64,000 nt of DNA from Salticus scenicus (GCA_963930645.1 OZ005656.1:186941880-187005879); one strand, 5' to 3'; counted from the first letter of the stretch, positions 44,115-56,549 are shown. The notes: generated by a model from the letters alone, not told the origin. Made by a program: numbers and translations.

Positions 44115-46845
44115 AATTGAGATAAGAATATTTCACGTTTTAATTAAAACTGATTGGTTCTGCATGGGAATAAAGTATTAATGAATAGGGGTATTGTTAT
44201 GGATAATATTGAGTTACAATAAGGTATAAGTGCCTTGAATTTGTTTATCTATAGCGACGTTTATTTCCTCAATTCCCAAGCAATTTTCGCAGCTATTTGA
44301 TTAAAATGAACGCGTTTTAATTTGAGGATATAGTTTTAATGGATCTAATTTTAAGTGAATAAACTGCATTGTATATTATCTGGATTTAGCGAGTAATACA
44401 ATTAGTTAATTTTGTAAAGGGATGGTGAAACTACGATTTCAATGTAATTCAGATTGAATGCAATAATGTAACATTTCCTTTTCTAAAATGATATTTTCGT
44501 TTACAAAACATTAACCTTTGTTGAATTCTTATAATAGAAATACATATAGATTGATGAATTTTCTATTAAGTTTAAATAGAAATATGCTGTGATGCATAAT
44601 TTTCTTTTATTATAAAAGGTGTGTTATATTTTGATTTAAATTTTATAAAAAAAAATAAATAAATAAATAAAAAAAAATATATATATATATATAAAATGAA
44701 TTAATTATTGAATCCTACAGTAATACAATATTTTAACCCTCCGCAAATATTTCATTTCGAAAATCACAAGGGATATTTTTTAATTTTAGATTTTTTTAAT
44801 TAATTACGATTGGTTTACGTTAAACGAAATCGATAATCTTAATAACAATTACATTGATAAGGAAATTTTCTTTTTTATATTTATGTTTATTTATTTAATT
44901 CTTATTTTTTAAAGAAATAGTTTTAATTAATGATAATATTTCTAATTTTTTAAAAGTAATTTTTGACTAATTATAATAACTTTATTTAAGATGAAGATTC
45001 ATTAAAAATTCGCATATTGTCTCAAATAACTTTAAAATCTGGCATTAATTTCCTCAATATTTTTCTACCTTCAGTAAAATTATTATTATTTTTTTTTTAA
45101 TTGGTGATAAATAATATGTTTCTATTTTCATGAATGTCTATAAACATAAACAAATAATTAAAAAAGGAGAAGGGAAAAAAAAAAAAAAAAAAGGAAAGAA
45201 TGAATGAATAGAATTAAAATCCTGTCCTAAACAGAATTATTTTTTATTTATTTTTACCAAAGACCCGTTTTCTTCATTTTCTTTTTTTAACTGAATGTTG
45301 CCGGAGAACCTTCTTCATTCAAAGTAAATGACGACCCCCCCCCCTGAGAAATAGTTCTTTGTTCCTTAAAATATGATATTAAAAATATGCTATATGTATC
45401 ATTTAAACTAAACTATTGTATGCAGTTCAAAATTTCAATAATAATAATAATAATAATAATTGATGTATGTTACTTTTTATTTATGCTGTAATAATCCGAA
45501 CTTTTATTTATTTCTTTTTTTCCTATTAAATATAAAATACATTAACAACCCAAAATTTAAAATAATAATAATAATAACAATAATAAGGGTTGTTTTCTTT
45601 TTATGCATTTTATGGACAAATGCAAGTATGCATCATGCCTTCATTTTTAACTGTTTTGATTACATGGTAATCAAAAATCCTCAAATATATAAAATAAACT
45701 TTAAACTATTATATTTATAACAATCATTTTAATTATTGTCTGTAATAAAAAATGTCAAGTTTTTTCAAAAATATTTAAAAAATTAATTATTGGGCGTTTT
45801 TGTTCTTTCTAAATATTTGAGATTAGAAAAAAAAAAAAAAAAAAAAAAAGTCATTGCATTCATTGCAAAACACTACATAAAATAGTTAAGAAAAAAAGAA
45901 AAAGGGAGGGGAGGGGGAATATTCAAGCATTGTCTATTATCCAACATATGTTTAACAACTAGTATATAAAAAAAATTACAATAACTTATGTCATTTTCTT
46001 ACAGAATAATCTTATTATAAATAAATAATACATCAGAATCAAAATATAAAGAGATTACGTATATGGTGGCTTATGTCAAAGAAATAGCGGGGTTACTCAC
46101 GAGGCTATAAACAGGATTACATGCAGTTTGGGGTACATAATTTACTGTATTGGTATGAAGACAAAAAGATAGAAACATGCCTTATTTATATTTCTTGATC
46201 CATGCCATATGGTATGACTAACATACCAACGTGTTATGTATGTTAGACCATAATCAGAAGAAACATTACTGATTCTTAACATTTTAACTAACTAAACTTT
46301 TTTCATAATAATAATTCAGCATTATAATGAACACCAGAGAAGGATTACTTGAATTAGCAAAAGTATTAATAAATTATTATATATGTAAGTGAAGCATTAT
46401 ACAAAGTCAAATATATTAAAAAACTCAATTAATGTATAAAAATAATTAAAAAAAAAACAGCCACACTTTTGTGAAGTTCAATTCAATTATAGTAAAAACC
46501 GTTTAAACTTTATATATACATATGTATAATGAATTAGATCATTAAAAAGTTAGATGACTGGAAACGTCTACAGTTCATTTATTTATTTCAAATTACATAA
46601 TTTTCTTTGATTGAGTAATAGTCATTCTGTTATGTAAAAATAGGTAATGTACGTGCATATATGTATATGGTTATTAGAACTCCTATGTTATTATTTATTA
46701 TTATAATTTTAAATCTTTCTTTCCTTCATTATGAATACATTAAATAATTTATAATTCAGAAGCATTGTAAGCAAACATTATAACATTTCAAAAACAATAT
46801 ATTGTGTTAATTCTTAAAAATAAAATAAGGTATGAAAATAATCCT
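44115..46845. other. AT-rich intergenic sequence
   Basis: AAT/ATT microsatellites (45438-45460, 45560-45585), A runs, and a small hairpin CTAACATAC/GTATGTTAG (46217-46245) are present. No gene is seen in 2.7 kb. Confidence 0.5.
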
Positions 46846-46849
46846 TTAT

Positions 46850-47375
46850 ATGTTACTAATGTTATCCTGTTAAATTTATACAACTGAGAATTGAACTCTA
46901 TCAGAATTACCAATATAAATTTAAAATAAAACATTAAAAACAAAGGCACTTTTATATTATTATTATCTTTTTTTTTTTTTTTTTAAATCTCATTTATCCT
47001 TTATATGCCTATTGTTAAAAGAATTACCTTTGAAAATTTATACGTAGGCTACATTTATATAAAATAAATCATAATTCAATTTTGTTATTATTATTAATTA
47101 TATTATTTCAAGTACGATCCGTTCTCTTAAATCATATCTGTTTCTCAATATAAAACAGGATAAAAATTATCATTTGATTATTAATGTCGTTCAATCACCG
47201 AAATTTATGCAGCCTAGAATTAAACCCCACCAGAATTAACCAATACAAATTCAAACTAAAGCATTAAACTTAAAAACAAAGGCATTTCAAAATGTTATGT
47301 TTATTATTATTATTTTTTTTTTTTTTTTAACATTTCTCTCATTTATTCTTTATATGCTTGTTGTAAAAAGGATTA
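46850..47375. repeat. Diverged tandem duplication, offset about 337 bp
   Basis: GAATT(A/G)AAC.C.A.CAGAATTA and AAAACAAAGGCA, then ATTATTATT, a T run and CTCATTTAT(C/T)CTTTATATGC, occur twice (about 46880-47015 and 47215-47360). Confidence 0.7.
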
Positions 47376-47389
47376 CATTTGGTAATCCA

Positions 47390-47650
47390 TGCTAAGGGGG
47401 GCCTCAGCGAAAAGTCTGGAGGTATTATTGAGCCATTAACAGTAAAAGGATCGATGGAGGCATCTCCCAGATTTAGACGCCGCAGGTTTTATGGCTTTAC
47501 ATTTTAAATCCTCGGGCGAACCAACGGCTCCTGTGACGTATGACTCCTAGGTCTAGAGCCAGGCCCCGGAGCCGACGTCGTTTTTCAACGTCAACCACTA
47601 AGACCAGCGGATTCCGCTACCATCCTTCTGACTAATAAGTCCGCTAAACC
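47390..47650 (-). repeat. GC-rich SINE-like segment
   Basis: It is much richer in GC than its flanks and has no open frame. On the - strand GGATGGTAGCGGAATCCGCT and CTTAGTGGTTGACG look loosely like a tRNA-derived head, and GTTGGTTCGCCCG like a degraded box B. No target duplication was seen, so the call is weak. Confidence 0.35.
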
Positions 47651-47654
47651 CTCT

Positions 47655-48058
47655 ATTTTTCACGATTGCTGATCGAACGCTTAAAATATCTAGAAAATTC
47701 CTTCCTGCCAAACGCCTTCAAAAAATGCTAAGAAATTGGGGATAAGAGGGGAAAAAATAAGGATTGATTCATACTGGTATATGTTGTTGATAACTTTTTT
47801 TTATTTTTTCCTTTTCCCATCCACCTCTTTTTTTTTTTTTTTTTTTTTTTTAATCAGGATTGAAAGTTTGGTAGATAACAAAATACCATTTGGAAGTTTT
47901 TTTTTTTTTAGAAAATTAACGTCTCTAAAAATAAATAGCGACTTTATTTATGGGCGAGCTTAAAGCTAAATCAAGATATCGAAGAGCCTTACACACACAC
48001 ACACATACACATATATATATTATTTAACTGCTACGCAAGGAAAAAAGATCGGTCACTT
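47655..48058. other. AT-rich sequence with short simple repeats
   Basis: T runs and a short ACACACAC/ATATATAT tract (47990-48022). No gene. Confidence 0.45.
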
Positions 48059-48060
48059 AG

Positions 48061-48138
48061 GGGGTGTACGTTAATTACGGACCTCCATATAAATTGAAAG
48101 CCGCTTTGAAATACGATTTTGTGATACAAAATGAATGG
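48061..48138 (+). CDS. Candidate internal coding exon of an unidentified host gene
   Basis: Between a 3' splice-like CACTTAG (ending 48060) and a strong 5' splice-like GTAAGTT (48139-48145) lie exactly 26 open codons, phase 0 at both ends. They contain NYGPPYKLKAALKYDF and end NEW. The amino-acid mix is protein-like and the base composition differs from the AT-rich flanks. An in-frame TAG precedes it and a TGA follows, so it can only be coding as a spliced exon. The pyrimidine tract before the acceptor is poor. No neighbouring exon was found in the window and I do not recognise the protein. It may also be a chance frame or a processed fragment. Confidence 0.3.
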
Positions 48139-48144
48139 GTAAGT

Positions 48145-49128
48145 TGAACCTACTTGAGTCTCCGGCATAATAGCTTCATAGAGTGATAACGATTAACCTT
48201 TGTAATCGAAGTTTTCGATTTAGTTATTGAGGAAAATAATAGAAAATAGAAATCACCCAACTTTTACATTGAGTTGATACATTTAATGAGCCATAAAGAA
48301 AAATGTAATTAAATATCGAATGATTAATTTATTTTTTCTCTAAGAATTTTTTATTTTTTTTTCATTTAGGGTTTTAAAGATAGAGTTAATTAAGTAAATA
48401 AAGAATATTTTTTAAGTATTACATAATCCATAAATTACACATATCAATCTAACTAAGAAAATATAAGCTGATTACGATTTCATTAATTTCATTCAGAAAT
48501 AAACTTTTATTTCGCTTTTATTTTCTCTTTCAAGAAAAATTAAGATATTTTAAAGTAAAAACATAACATTATTTAAACTTAGAGAGAAACAATGCATAGT
48601 CCCTTTTGCATTAGAGATTTTTTTTTTTTTTTTAAATACATTTATCATTAATTATTTTATTCATTGTTCTTTAATTTTGTTTTGATAAATGTTAAAACAA
48701 CTTATTTTATTTTATTCGCAGAAAAAAATGTGGGGGGGGGGGGAGCTATTTCTTCGAAAATACATCGAGTAAAATAAGTTTTAAAAATACATTTATGTAC
48801 AAGTGAAAGATCATTACACGCTGGTGAAAAATCCAAAATTAATTAAAAATGACTTCATTATTATATTTTTATAACTGAACAAATTTAATTTATTACTTGT
48901 TTACAACTGGATAAATTCAGTTCAAATTTATTCATTTCCAAAGTTACCACTTTTAAATTAAAAATCTTTAAAATTAATCAAAAGATTACAAAGTTTTCAA
49001 CTTTTTATTTATTTACACTATAGTTAATATTATTAGTATTTACAAAGTACATAGCCCATAAATAATATTATCATAGTTACTTTGTCACATCAATCTTGTG
49101 AAGAATAAATAAATATTATATCACGGTG
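48145..49128. other. AT-rich sequence, no features recognised
   Basis: A T run at 48619-48633 and a G run at 48732-48743 are present. No gene. Confidence 0.5.
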
Positions 49129-49131
49129 TCC

Positions 49132-49714
49132 CATTAGTCTATAGACATTTTTAAATTCCATAACTATAGAATGAATTGATAGAATTGGACGCGGTTTGCT
49201 GAAAAATCATTTTCGTGAAGATGATTTTTTTTTTTTTTTTTCTCTCGACAAATAGTTAATTTTTTCATACGGATGTGAAAGAAAAATATGCAAATGAAAG
49301 TCGTATAAATTGCACAATTTTGTGATTAGAACAGTTTTCTTTCCTTTTTTTTCGCCTTCTATTTGTGCATACATGAAGTTTTATTTGCGATGGATAAAGC
49401 GTTATTGCTGAAGATGTTTTCCCTCAGGTAACAACTGCTGACTGAAACTGCAATTAGCAGTGTTATAACTCGTTTGCAAACTGTAATTTGTGGTCACGAC
49501 GGACACATAGAACAAGATTTATATGCCTGTAAACATTTGCATGCGAATAATTACAGTTTTTCATGAAAATGTGTGATCTGGTCTCACACAGCGCCCTCTA
49601 TCGATAAATGGCTTAATTATTACTTTTTTCTTTATCAAAAAAAAAAAAAACAATCTCCCTTCACGAGAATGATTTTTTCGCAATAAAATGTCTGAAGAAT
49701 TATGGGACACACTG
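49132..49714. mobile_element. Tc1/mariner-type deletion derivative (about 583 bp)
   Basis: CACGGTGTCCCATTAGTC and, inverted, CAGTGTGTCCCATAATTC form the ends, followed in both arms by AGACATTTT and, further in, AAAAATCATT.TCGTGAAG. The spacer has a transposase tail on the + strand. Target duplication not clear. Confidence 0.75.
49450..49530 (+). pseudogene. C-terminal remnant of a Tc1/mariner-type transposase
   Basis: Open codons read AISSVITRLQTVICGHDGH, then IEQD. The R-L-x-x-V-I-x-x-x-G-G/D-H-I-E pattern matches the end of these transposases. Flanking frames are broken. Confidence 0.65.
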
Positions 49715-49880
49715 TTTATGTATATATAAAGTTTCTGCTAAAATTTAAATTAAAAATTTAATAAGTTTGAATTTAATAACAGCTTAAACATGCAGATAAT
49801 ACTTTCGTACTTGAACGTGATCGATATGATCATATGATATGTGAACCTAACATTTAATGGGAAATCATTCTGATGGTCAA

Positions 49881-51000
49881 TCTATATAAATAAAAAGAAG
49901 TATCTGCAGGTTTGCCTGTGGGCACTCTAGAGTTTAGATCAGAGCTACAAAACTTGGCAGAGGGGTAGATTGTATCCCGCAGGGTTGCATCTCATCGAGA
50001 TTTTCTTTGATTTTTTAAATTAAAAAAATTAGATTTTTCTTTTATTATTGATATTATTATTATTCAAAACTGCGTGTTTTTTTTTCCCCCCATTTCAGTT
50101 CTCTACATTCTTTAACAACAGTCACTTACAATTTATTGCTCATTATTTCGTATCAAATCACGTTGATTAAATATAGTTTATACATAATGACGATTTTAAT
50201 ATTGAATCAATAATTTAATACTGCTACGATTCCTTCAACACCGGTACGTGTCGATTGAAAAACATTTTCTTAATCTGGTGATATATTTTCATAAGCAAAG
50301 CGATCGTTATTATTAGCATTATTATGTTTTTAATTTACAGAAATTGTTTCAACCGTTGCCATTTCAAAACATTTTTTTATGTGGAGACATAAAAATTCCT
50401 TTGAAAAGAAAATGTTAAGGGTTTATAATTTATTGTTACAATCAGAATGAAAGTAATATAGTGGAAAGGATTACATTTATTAAATTTTAAATTTAATTAA
50501 AATTTATAACAATTAAACACATGTTTATTTTCTGTAATACAATAATAAATAAATAATATAATTCTAAATTTATTTATAATTTTATTATAACAGGACTAGA
50601 AAAACTAGGTTCTGCTATTAGGTTAGATCTCATTGATAGAAAATTGATATTATTTCCAAAATTTAAAGTTTCAATAGATGCTGAGGTATAGGCCGTGTAC
50701 AAAAAATAACTCAGGAATAATACCAGCGACACCTGTCGCCGATAAATATCAAAATTGAAATGCCTAGTTGAGGCGATGCCGCAAGCAAATGGACATGCCG
50801 CATCCGACATAATGCCGAAGAAGAAGATGATGCCAAAGGCAGCAGAAACTCGAAGTGAAGTTTTGAGCAATTTCAACTTTTCAGTATTATTTTTATTTTA
50901 AAATTACGTAAAAAATAGTTGATTTATACATTTTTCTTTTTTTAAAAAAAACTCAAAAAATTTTAAATATTGAACTAGCAAAGCGGGAGAAACCTGCTAG
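49881..51000 (+). mobile_element. Non-autonomous Helitron (1120 bp)
   Basis: It starts TCTATATAAATAAAAAGAAG, a start common to arthropod Helitrons, and continues with GCACTCTAGAG..TAGATCAGA and CTACAAAACTTGGCAGA. It ends AGCGGGAGAAACCTGCTAG: a short hairpin (AGCGGG/CCTGCT, one G-T pair) and the terminal CTAG. The flanks are A (49880) and T (51001), the Helitron target dinucleotide, without duplication. No Rep/helicase gene is present. A frame at 50574-50876 on the - strand has no recognised relatives. Confidence 0.82.
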
Positions 51001-52185
51001 TATATAGCATAATAGGATATATCCAATATCAAATATTAGACAACCAAATGTTTATTTATTTAAAACTTCACTCATTAATGTTTTAAAAATAAATAAATAA
51101 ATAAATTTGACTATATGTTAGGTTACTTGTTTTTCTGAAGAAAAGAAAAAAAAATTTTTTTTTCATTAAAGTTCCATGTGATATGGCAGAAAACTAGAGA
51201 ATTAATGCTATTCAAAGAACATATAAAAGCACTTTATGAAGTAATTAATTGCCAAGCAAGCCAAATAAGTCCAAAAATTTTGCATTCGTTCCGTCTCTTC
51301 ATCATAATTTTAAGAGTAATTTATTTGTATTTATTTATTAATTTATTACAATACGAAGAGTTGCACATGTTTTAATTCATTTACAATCAATTTCATCGGT
51401 ATTACAATAATGTTGCAATCAATAATTTGGGAAATAATTACATAAAACATTTAATATAATTTTCTGACAAATTAATGTTAGTATCAAAATATAATTACGC
51501 TATTGTTATTACATACCTACATTCTCTCCTTTCTTAATATTTTCCGAATAATTTCTTATTTTTAATTGAACACTTGCTTGCAACTATAAATAACTACCAA
51601 AAAAAGGTAATTCTATTTGCGGGGAATTAACATCTTTGAATAAATGTCACACATTTATTGTCTGGAAAATTTCATTTTGTGGTACACTTTCCATGTAACG
51701 CTCATTTTTTAGGAAATTCCAATTAAATGCTTATTGTTGCACAAGACGTGGGACAAATTAACTCAATTATAGGAATTTTCGCTATTTCTCTTTACTTATT
51801 TATATCTTATTTCCTATGGTCAGGATTATATAATCTACACCAATAATAAATAATATTATTGCATGTATTAATATTAATATTAAATAATTCAAAATGTATG
51901 TGTTAGTTTTATTCTGGTGCCAAATTCTAAGGGATTATAAAAATGTAAAACTGAATTTCCCAAATTTAATTTGAAAGCATTTGAAAAGAACCATTCGATT
52001 AGAGCAGCGAATGGTAACATTGGTTAGAATATTACCGTTCTAACCAATTCAACCATTAAGTAGATCTGAAAGGTAAAAGCCAAGTCAAAATTAATAAAAA
52101 CCCATACCAGAAATTTAAAGTTTTTGTATTTCTTTAAGTAATATTTGGTACTATAGATTCTGTAAACTTAAGGTGGAAGACAACG
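51001..52185. other. AT-rich intergenic sequence
   Basis: ATAA repeats and short inverted text (AACATTGGTTAGAATATTAC/CGTTCTAACCAAT, about 52016-52042). No gene. Confidence 0.5.
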
Positions 52186-52187
52186 GT

Positions 52188-52510
52188 AGCCTGGTCAATT
52201 AGAGCAGCGGGCTCGTATTTGAAACATTGCGAGTTCGATCCTCGATTTGAACGTAGACCGTTGTGTATGCTAATGACGTCTGGTGCAAGTTAAATCTATC
52301 ATGTTTCTACAGTCCACCAAGCTCCCATCAAAATTAGACCTTTCGGGGTACTGGATCATGGGATTTACTCAGCTCTGATAGGGATCAAAATTCGAACTCC
52401 TGCTGTTTGCTGTTGCTGCCATCTTTCGCCAGTTTCTCGAGCTACGCGATTCTTCCACCATTTGTGGTGCTTCTCTGCCGCCTTAAATCTTGATAGTTTT
52501 ACTACCAGGG
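52188..52510 (+). mobile_element. tRNA-derived SINE
   Basis: The head GGTAGCCTGGTCAATTAGAG (box A) and GCGAGTTCGATCCTCG (box B, perfect core GTTCGATCC) lies at 52191-52248. A unique body of about 250 bp follows (CAGTCCACCAAGCTCCCATC, TACTGGATCATGGGAT, CTGCTGTTTGCTGTTGC). It is clearly richer in GC than its surroundings. The 3' limit is uncertain. Confidence 0.7.
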
Positions 52511-52566
52511 CTCGGAGTTTCCGAGTAGCATAAGCAAAAACAACACCTTAAAATATTTTACCATGG

Positions 52567-52612
52567 TTCTTCTTAAAATCTAATTAATTAATTAATTAGA
52601 TTTTAAGAAGAA
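52567..52612. repeat. 46-bp perfect palindrome
   Basis: TTCTTCTTAAAATCTAATTA and its complement are joined through ATTAATTAATTAAT with no spacer and no mismatch. Confidence 0.92.
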
Positions 52613-52965
52613 GTACTAAATCATAATAGAAGGTTTCACCGTCGCATGGTTGCAACTAAGCTAGTGACTAGTTTTGGATATTTCAGCTTCTATAGTAGCA
52701 AAGTTTGGTTCAATGTAGAATTGAAATTATTTTAATTATTCCACTTCTGGCAGACTATTCAATTCCTGCATTCCTCACCGCGATATTTTTCTCTTGTTAT
52801 TATGCAGAGAAAGATGTGTGGCATTGGCCACAAGTGCTTCGAAGTTTGAAACTCTAAAATATTTCAAGTCTAGTCAAGTCATGTAATATGTATTAGAACA
52901 AGGCTCATTTCGTTCGTTTCTACAACATGGCAGTAGTAATACAAATAACTCAAATCTGGTTACAT

Positions 52966-53149
52966 TAAATAGATTATAAGACTACTTCACACACCATGAA
53001 CTTAAGGCCAGCACAACCGGTTTCGAAAGGACATAGCCTTTCTTCATCAGGTGCAAAAAAAACACGTGCTACTGCCTTGAAGGCAAAAGCAAGACTAATT
53101 GTGCTGGCTTAAAATTTATGGTGTGTGAAGAAGTCTTATAATCTATTTA
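52966..53149. mobile_element. Foldback element (184 bp) with 51-bp arms
   Basis: Arms start TAAATAGATTATAAGAC and continue TTCACACACCAT..A to GCCAGCACAA, with about five differences. The loop holds the hammerhead-like motif and a CCTTGAAGG palindrome. No clear target duplication. Confidence 0.78.
53016..53053 (-). ncRNA. Hammerhead-like stem motif
   Basis: On the - strand CCTGATGAAGAAAGG and CCTTTCGAAACCGGT contain the CUGAUGA and GAAA core strings of the hammerhead, with a perfect GAAAGG/CCUUUC stem between them. One extra A separates CUGAUGA from the stem, so it is not canonical. A second motif of the same design, CTAATGAAGGGTCG...CGACTCGAAAC, lies at 53521-53564. Confidence 0.3.
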
Positions 53150-54640
53150 TCGATAGTACACCAGTTTTGAATTTAGTTTTGCTGGTTACATTATTTTCAA
53201 TTCTGATTGAATTCAACTCTAGATTAGTTGATCCTCATTGTTTTTAGGGAAACGATTGAAATTAATTTTAGTAAGTTAATTTCCCTCTTTTAAGAGAATT
53301 GAAAGTGTTCTTAGAATATAAAAATATTATTTATCAGTTATTTCGTTGTAGGACGGATGAGGTTTTTAAAATCTGAAATGAAAATAAATATCCTTTCAGC
53401 AATTACTAAAATATTTTAATAATTTACCATGGAAGCAATTAAGAAAAAAAAAATGAATTACAGTCATGAAATCGTGTTAAATAAAAATTGAATAATATTA
53501 TAAATTTCAAAAACACACAAGGACTGTTTCGAGTCGCAATAATTGAGCACGACCCTTCATTAGGCTAAAAAAGTACAATTTAGTAATTTCAGACCCACAA
53601 AATCACGCGTTGTTTGCAGTTTAAGATGTTTGCTTGCAAGGTATTTATTCATGATTTCAAAATTTAATAAACATTTCGTATAAAGTACAATAGATAATGT
53701 TCTAGGAAAAAAAAAGAAAAAAAAATGTAGTCCTAAAAAATTCTCACGCTGAATTGAAAAGAATACTAAAAATTAGCATTACAAACGTTTGATATACATA
53801 TTAACATTTTCCTCTTTTCGAGTCCATAGAGTTATAAGCTATATCAGTGATTTATCTTAAATTATTTATTTCTAAGATCTTAGTATTACTTGGCACAAAA
53901 ACAAGACTTATATGTAGTGGCTAGTCTTAAATCACTCTGAGTGCACTTGACAACCGTATTCAGCTTCTTATTTCATATCTCAAGTTTCGAATATAAGTGT
54001 TGAATACTTTAAGAAAAATTTCTTTCAGAAATATGCGTCTCATAAATTTTTTGAATTCATAATAAAGTCAATTCAATGCAAAGTCAAACAGCAAATATTT
54101 CAGTGGAAACTTTTGATTTATTTCACACAGTATATACAAAGAAATTTTATAACATTTGAAAAACTCGTGGTTTAATTTATTTTTTTTACATATAATACAT
54201 TGAAAGCTTATATTTTTAGATATTTTCTAATAAATGATTTTTTTAAATTGAAATATAAAAAAGAAAATAATAATAAATATTTTAAAATTAATTACTTTTT
54301 TTTTTCTCCATAACGATTTCTATGTTTTCATTTAATATATACATAATAAATAAATAATAATTTTTTGTAAAATATGTAAACTGAAAGTTTTTCTGTAAAT
54401 TAAATTTTTTAGAACTAATTTACTCATCAAAGAGTTTCAAATATTAATGTTTCATTATATGCATGTTTCACAATATCAAAATTTTTAAATAACTGATCAA
54501 CCTTTTTTATTTATTTATTTAATTTATTTATTAATTTATTTTCATGCATAATATAACTAAAAATAAATTTATTAGAGTAAAAAATATAGAGAAAAAGTAA
54601 AATCTAAGGCTTATTACTTTTTTTTACTCATATATATGGA
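53150..54640. other. AT-rich intergenic sequence
   Basis: No coding signal. A second hammerhead-like stem lies at 53521-53564. TTTA repeats occur near 54515. Confidence 0.45.
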
Positions 54641-54649
54641 AGAGAAAGT

Positions 54650-55650
54650 AGCGTTTTTTGGGAAAATTTTCAAAAGTAAGTTTTTGTTATATTTACACAT
54701 TTTGAGGTAACCTAAATTCAAAAATCATGTTTTTAGCTGTTGGCCTTTGGGATGTGTGTCTGTCTGTTATCAGCATATCTCAAGAACAAATAATATCAGA
54801 AAGTAAAAACCCAGCATTCTAAATATGTATCATATAAGGATGCTACACTAAACTTTTCGTTGAGATTAAGAAAATGGTTCGTGTACAGGGGCACCCAAGA
54901 GAATTCAAATATATTACGTCTATGGGGGAAATTGCATATGTAAGTAGAGTTTAACGTCTATAGACTGCACTAAACCAAATGAAACGAATATATATTTTTT
55001 ACATGCGTAAAAGCTTGTTTCATGTAAAATATAGTTTGGAAATCATTCACTTTTCGTTTAACAGGGTTACACAAAAGTATTCGATTATAGTGGACAATAC
55101 TTGAAAATTGATGGAAGTGTATTTCAGATTGTGCCGTACGCCGTACGTTATTAATACAGGATTATATTTATGTGCACCATGTTGTGTGCACATAACCATC
55201 AGAAGATATACAGAGATGCCAATTTTTAAGCCATACAATTCTTTTTTATTGGTAGTGGAAGTACTTTACTATAAAATTTTAACCATGTCCAGGAAACCTG
55301 CTCAGGATTTGAAATTAATTCCTCATATAGTCATATGATAAAAAATTATTTTCATTTTATTTTATTATTATTATTTTTTTTTTTAAGCTAAATATTTATC
55401 ACTTGGTTTTCTGTATATTTACACGTTTTGAGACTTCCTGAATACCTATGTTAGACTTTTACCGTTTGATCTTTGTCTGTGTCTCTTAGAGCAAATTAAA
55501 ACAAATAATTTCAGGCGATCCAAATGTTGTATTTTAAGATAATACGTTTGTTACTAGAAAAGTTTGTTCAAGATTAGTAAGTTTCTAGGAATGTTGCGTG
55601 TGAAAGTTGTCAGAATAATTTTAAATGAACTTTTGAACACAATAACAGGT
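54650..55650. repeat. Two copies of a dispersed repeat
   Basis: TATTTACACATTTTGAGGTAACCT, TTTTAGCTGTTGG, GTGTGTCTGTCTG and AACTTTTCGTTGAGATTAAG (54690-54870) have counterparts at 55418-55590 (TATTTACACGTTTTGAGACT, GTCTGTGTCTCTTAGAGC, AAAGTTTGTTCAAGATTAGT). The wording also resembles 3.45-3.64 kb. Nearby frames are not coding. Confidence 0.5.
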
Positions 55651-56291
55651 TTTAATTCTATATAAATGTAGGTACAATAATGAAACGGGGGATGAGGGGG
55701 TGTAACCCCCTCACATAGAATTATGTATCAAATAAAGCTGTTCCAAAACCTAATTTGAATTGTTTTAACATGGGTTTACATAACAGTACTCGTTATCTTA
55801 CTCCTTAATCTCCAATCTGTATTTATTTTATAGTATTAAATTTCAGGGTAAGAGAAAGTCGTGTGAATGACACACCAGATTATTATTGTTTTTTCTTTTC
55901 GATTCTTTCATTCATATTTTATTTATTTATTTATTTATCAAGGGACTGTTCGCGTTATAAATGATTTTTTTTTTTTTTTTTTTTCCTGTCTTTATCTGAT
56001 TAAATTTTGCATACATATGCATTGAAATATAAAAATACATTGAAGTTTCTCGAAAATATTTAATTTTAAAAAATATATAGATAATTCAATTTTTTAATTT
56101 TGAGAAATTTTTTAAATGCTGAATGCTAACTTTTTTTTTTCTTTTTCCCATTCATTTCCCCGATTTTATATTGTTACTGTTACTTATATTGTTACTGTTG
56201 TTATTGTTATAATAATAGAGAAGATTGTTAAAATATATTTGAAACATATTTGAAATATATTTGGGCATTATTTTGAAAATTCACAAACAAG

Positions 56292-56322
<31 letters not shown>

Positions 56323-56545
56323 TTATTATTATTATTATTTTTTTTTTTTATGGAAAAAAGAATAACATGTATCATTTAAAAAATATTTTATAAAATCTAA
56401 AATTTTCGACTATATATTATTTAAATTATTCTCGAGTGAATGAGTGGATTTTACGTCACACTAGTTCTACGTTATGACAAGTGGCAATTTTCTGGAGCAT
56501 ATACCTAAGGATGGTCCAGAGACATGCCATCACCACTTTTATCCT
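55650..56545. other. AT-rich sequence with TTTA and TTA microsatellites
   Basis: A short GGGGGATGAGGGGGTGTAAC (55686) and TTTA repeats (55920, 56292-56330). No gene. Confidence 0.45.
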
Positions 56546-56549
56546 GCAC

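Noticed and set aside
50574..50876. 100-codon - strand frame with a hydrophobic N-terminus
   Set aside because: It lies inside the Helitron, has no recognised motif, and the hydrophobic look follows from T-rich codons.
53016..53053. Canonical hammerhead ribozyme
   Set aside because: An extra A between CUGAUGA and stem II breaks the consensus; kept only as hammerhead-like.
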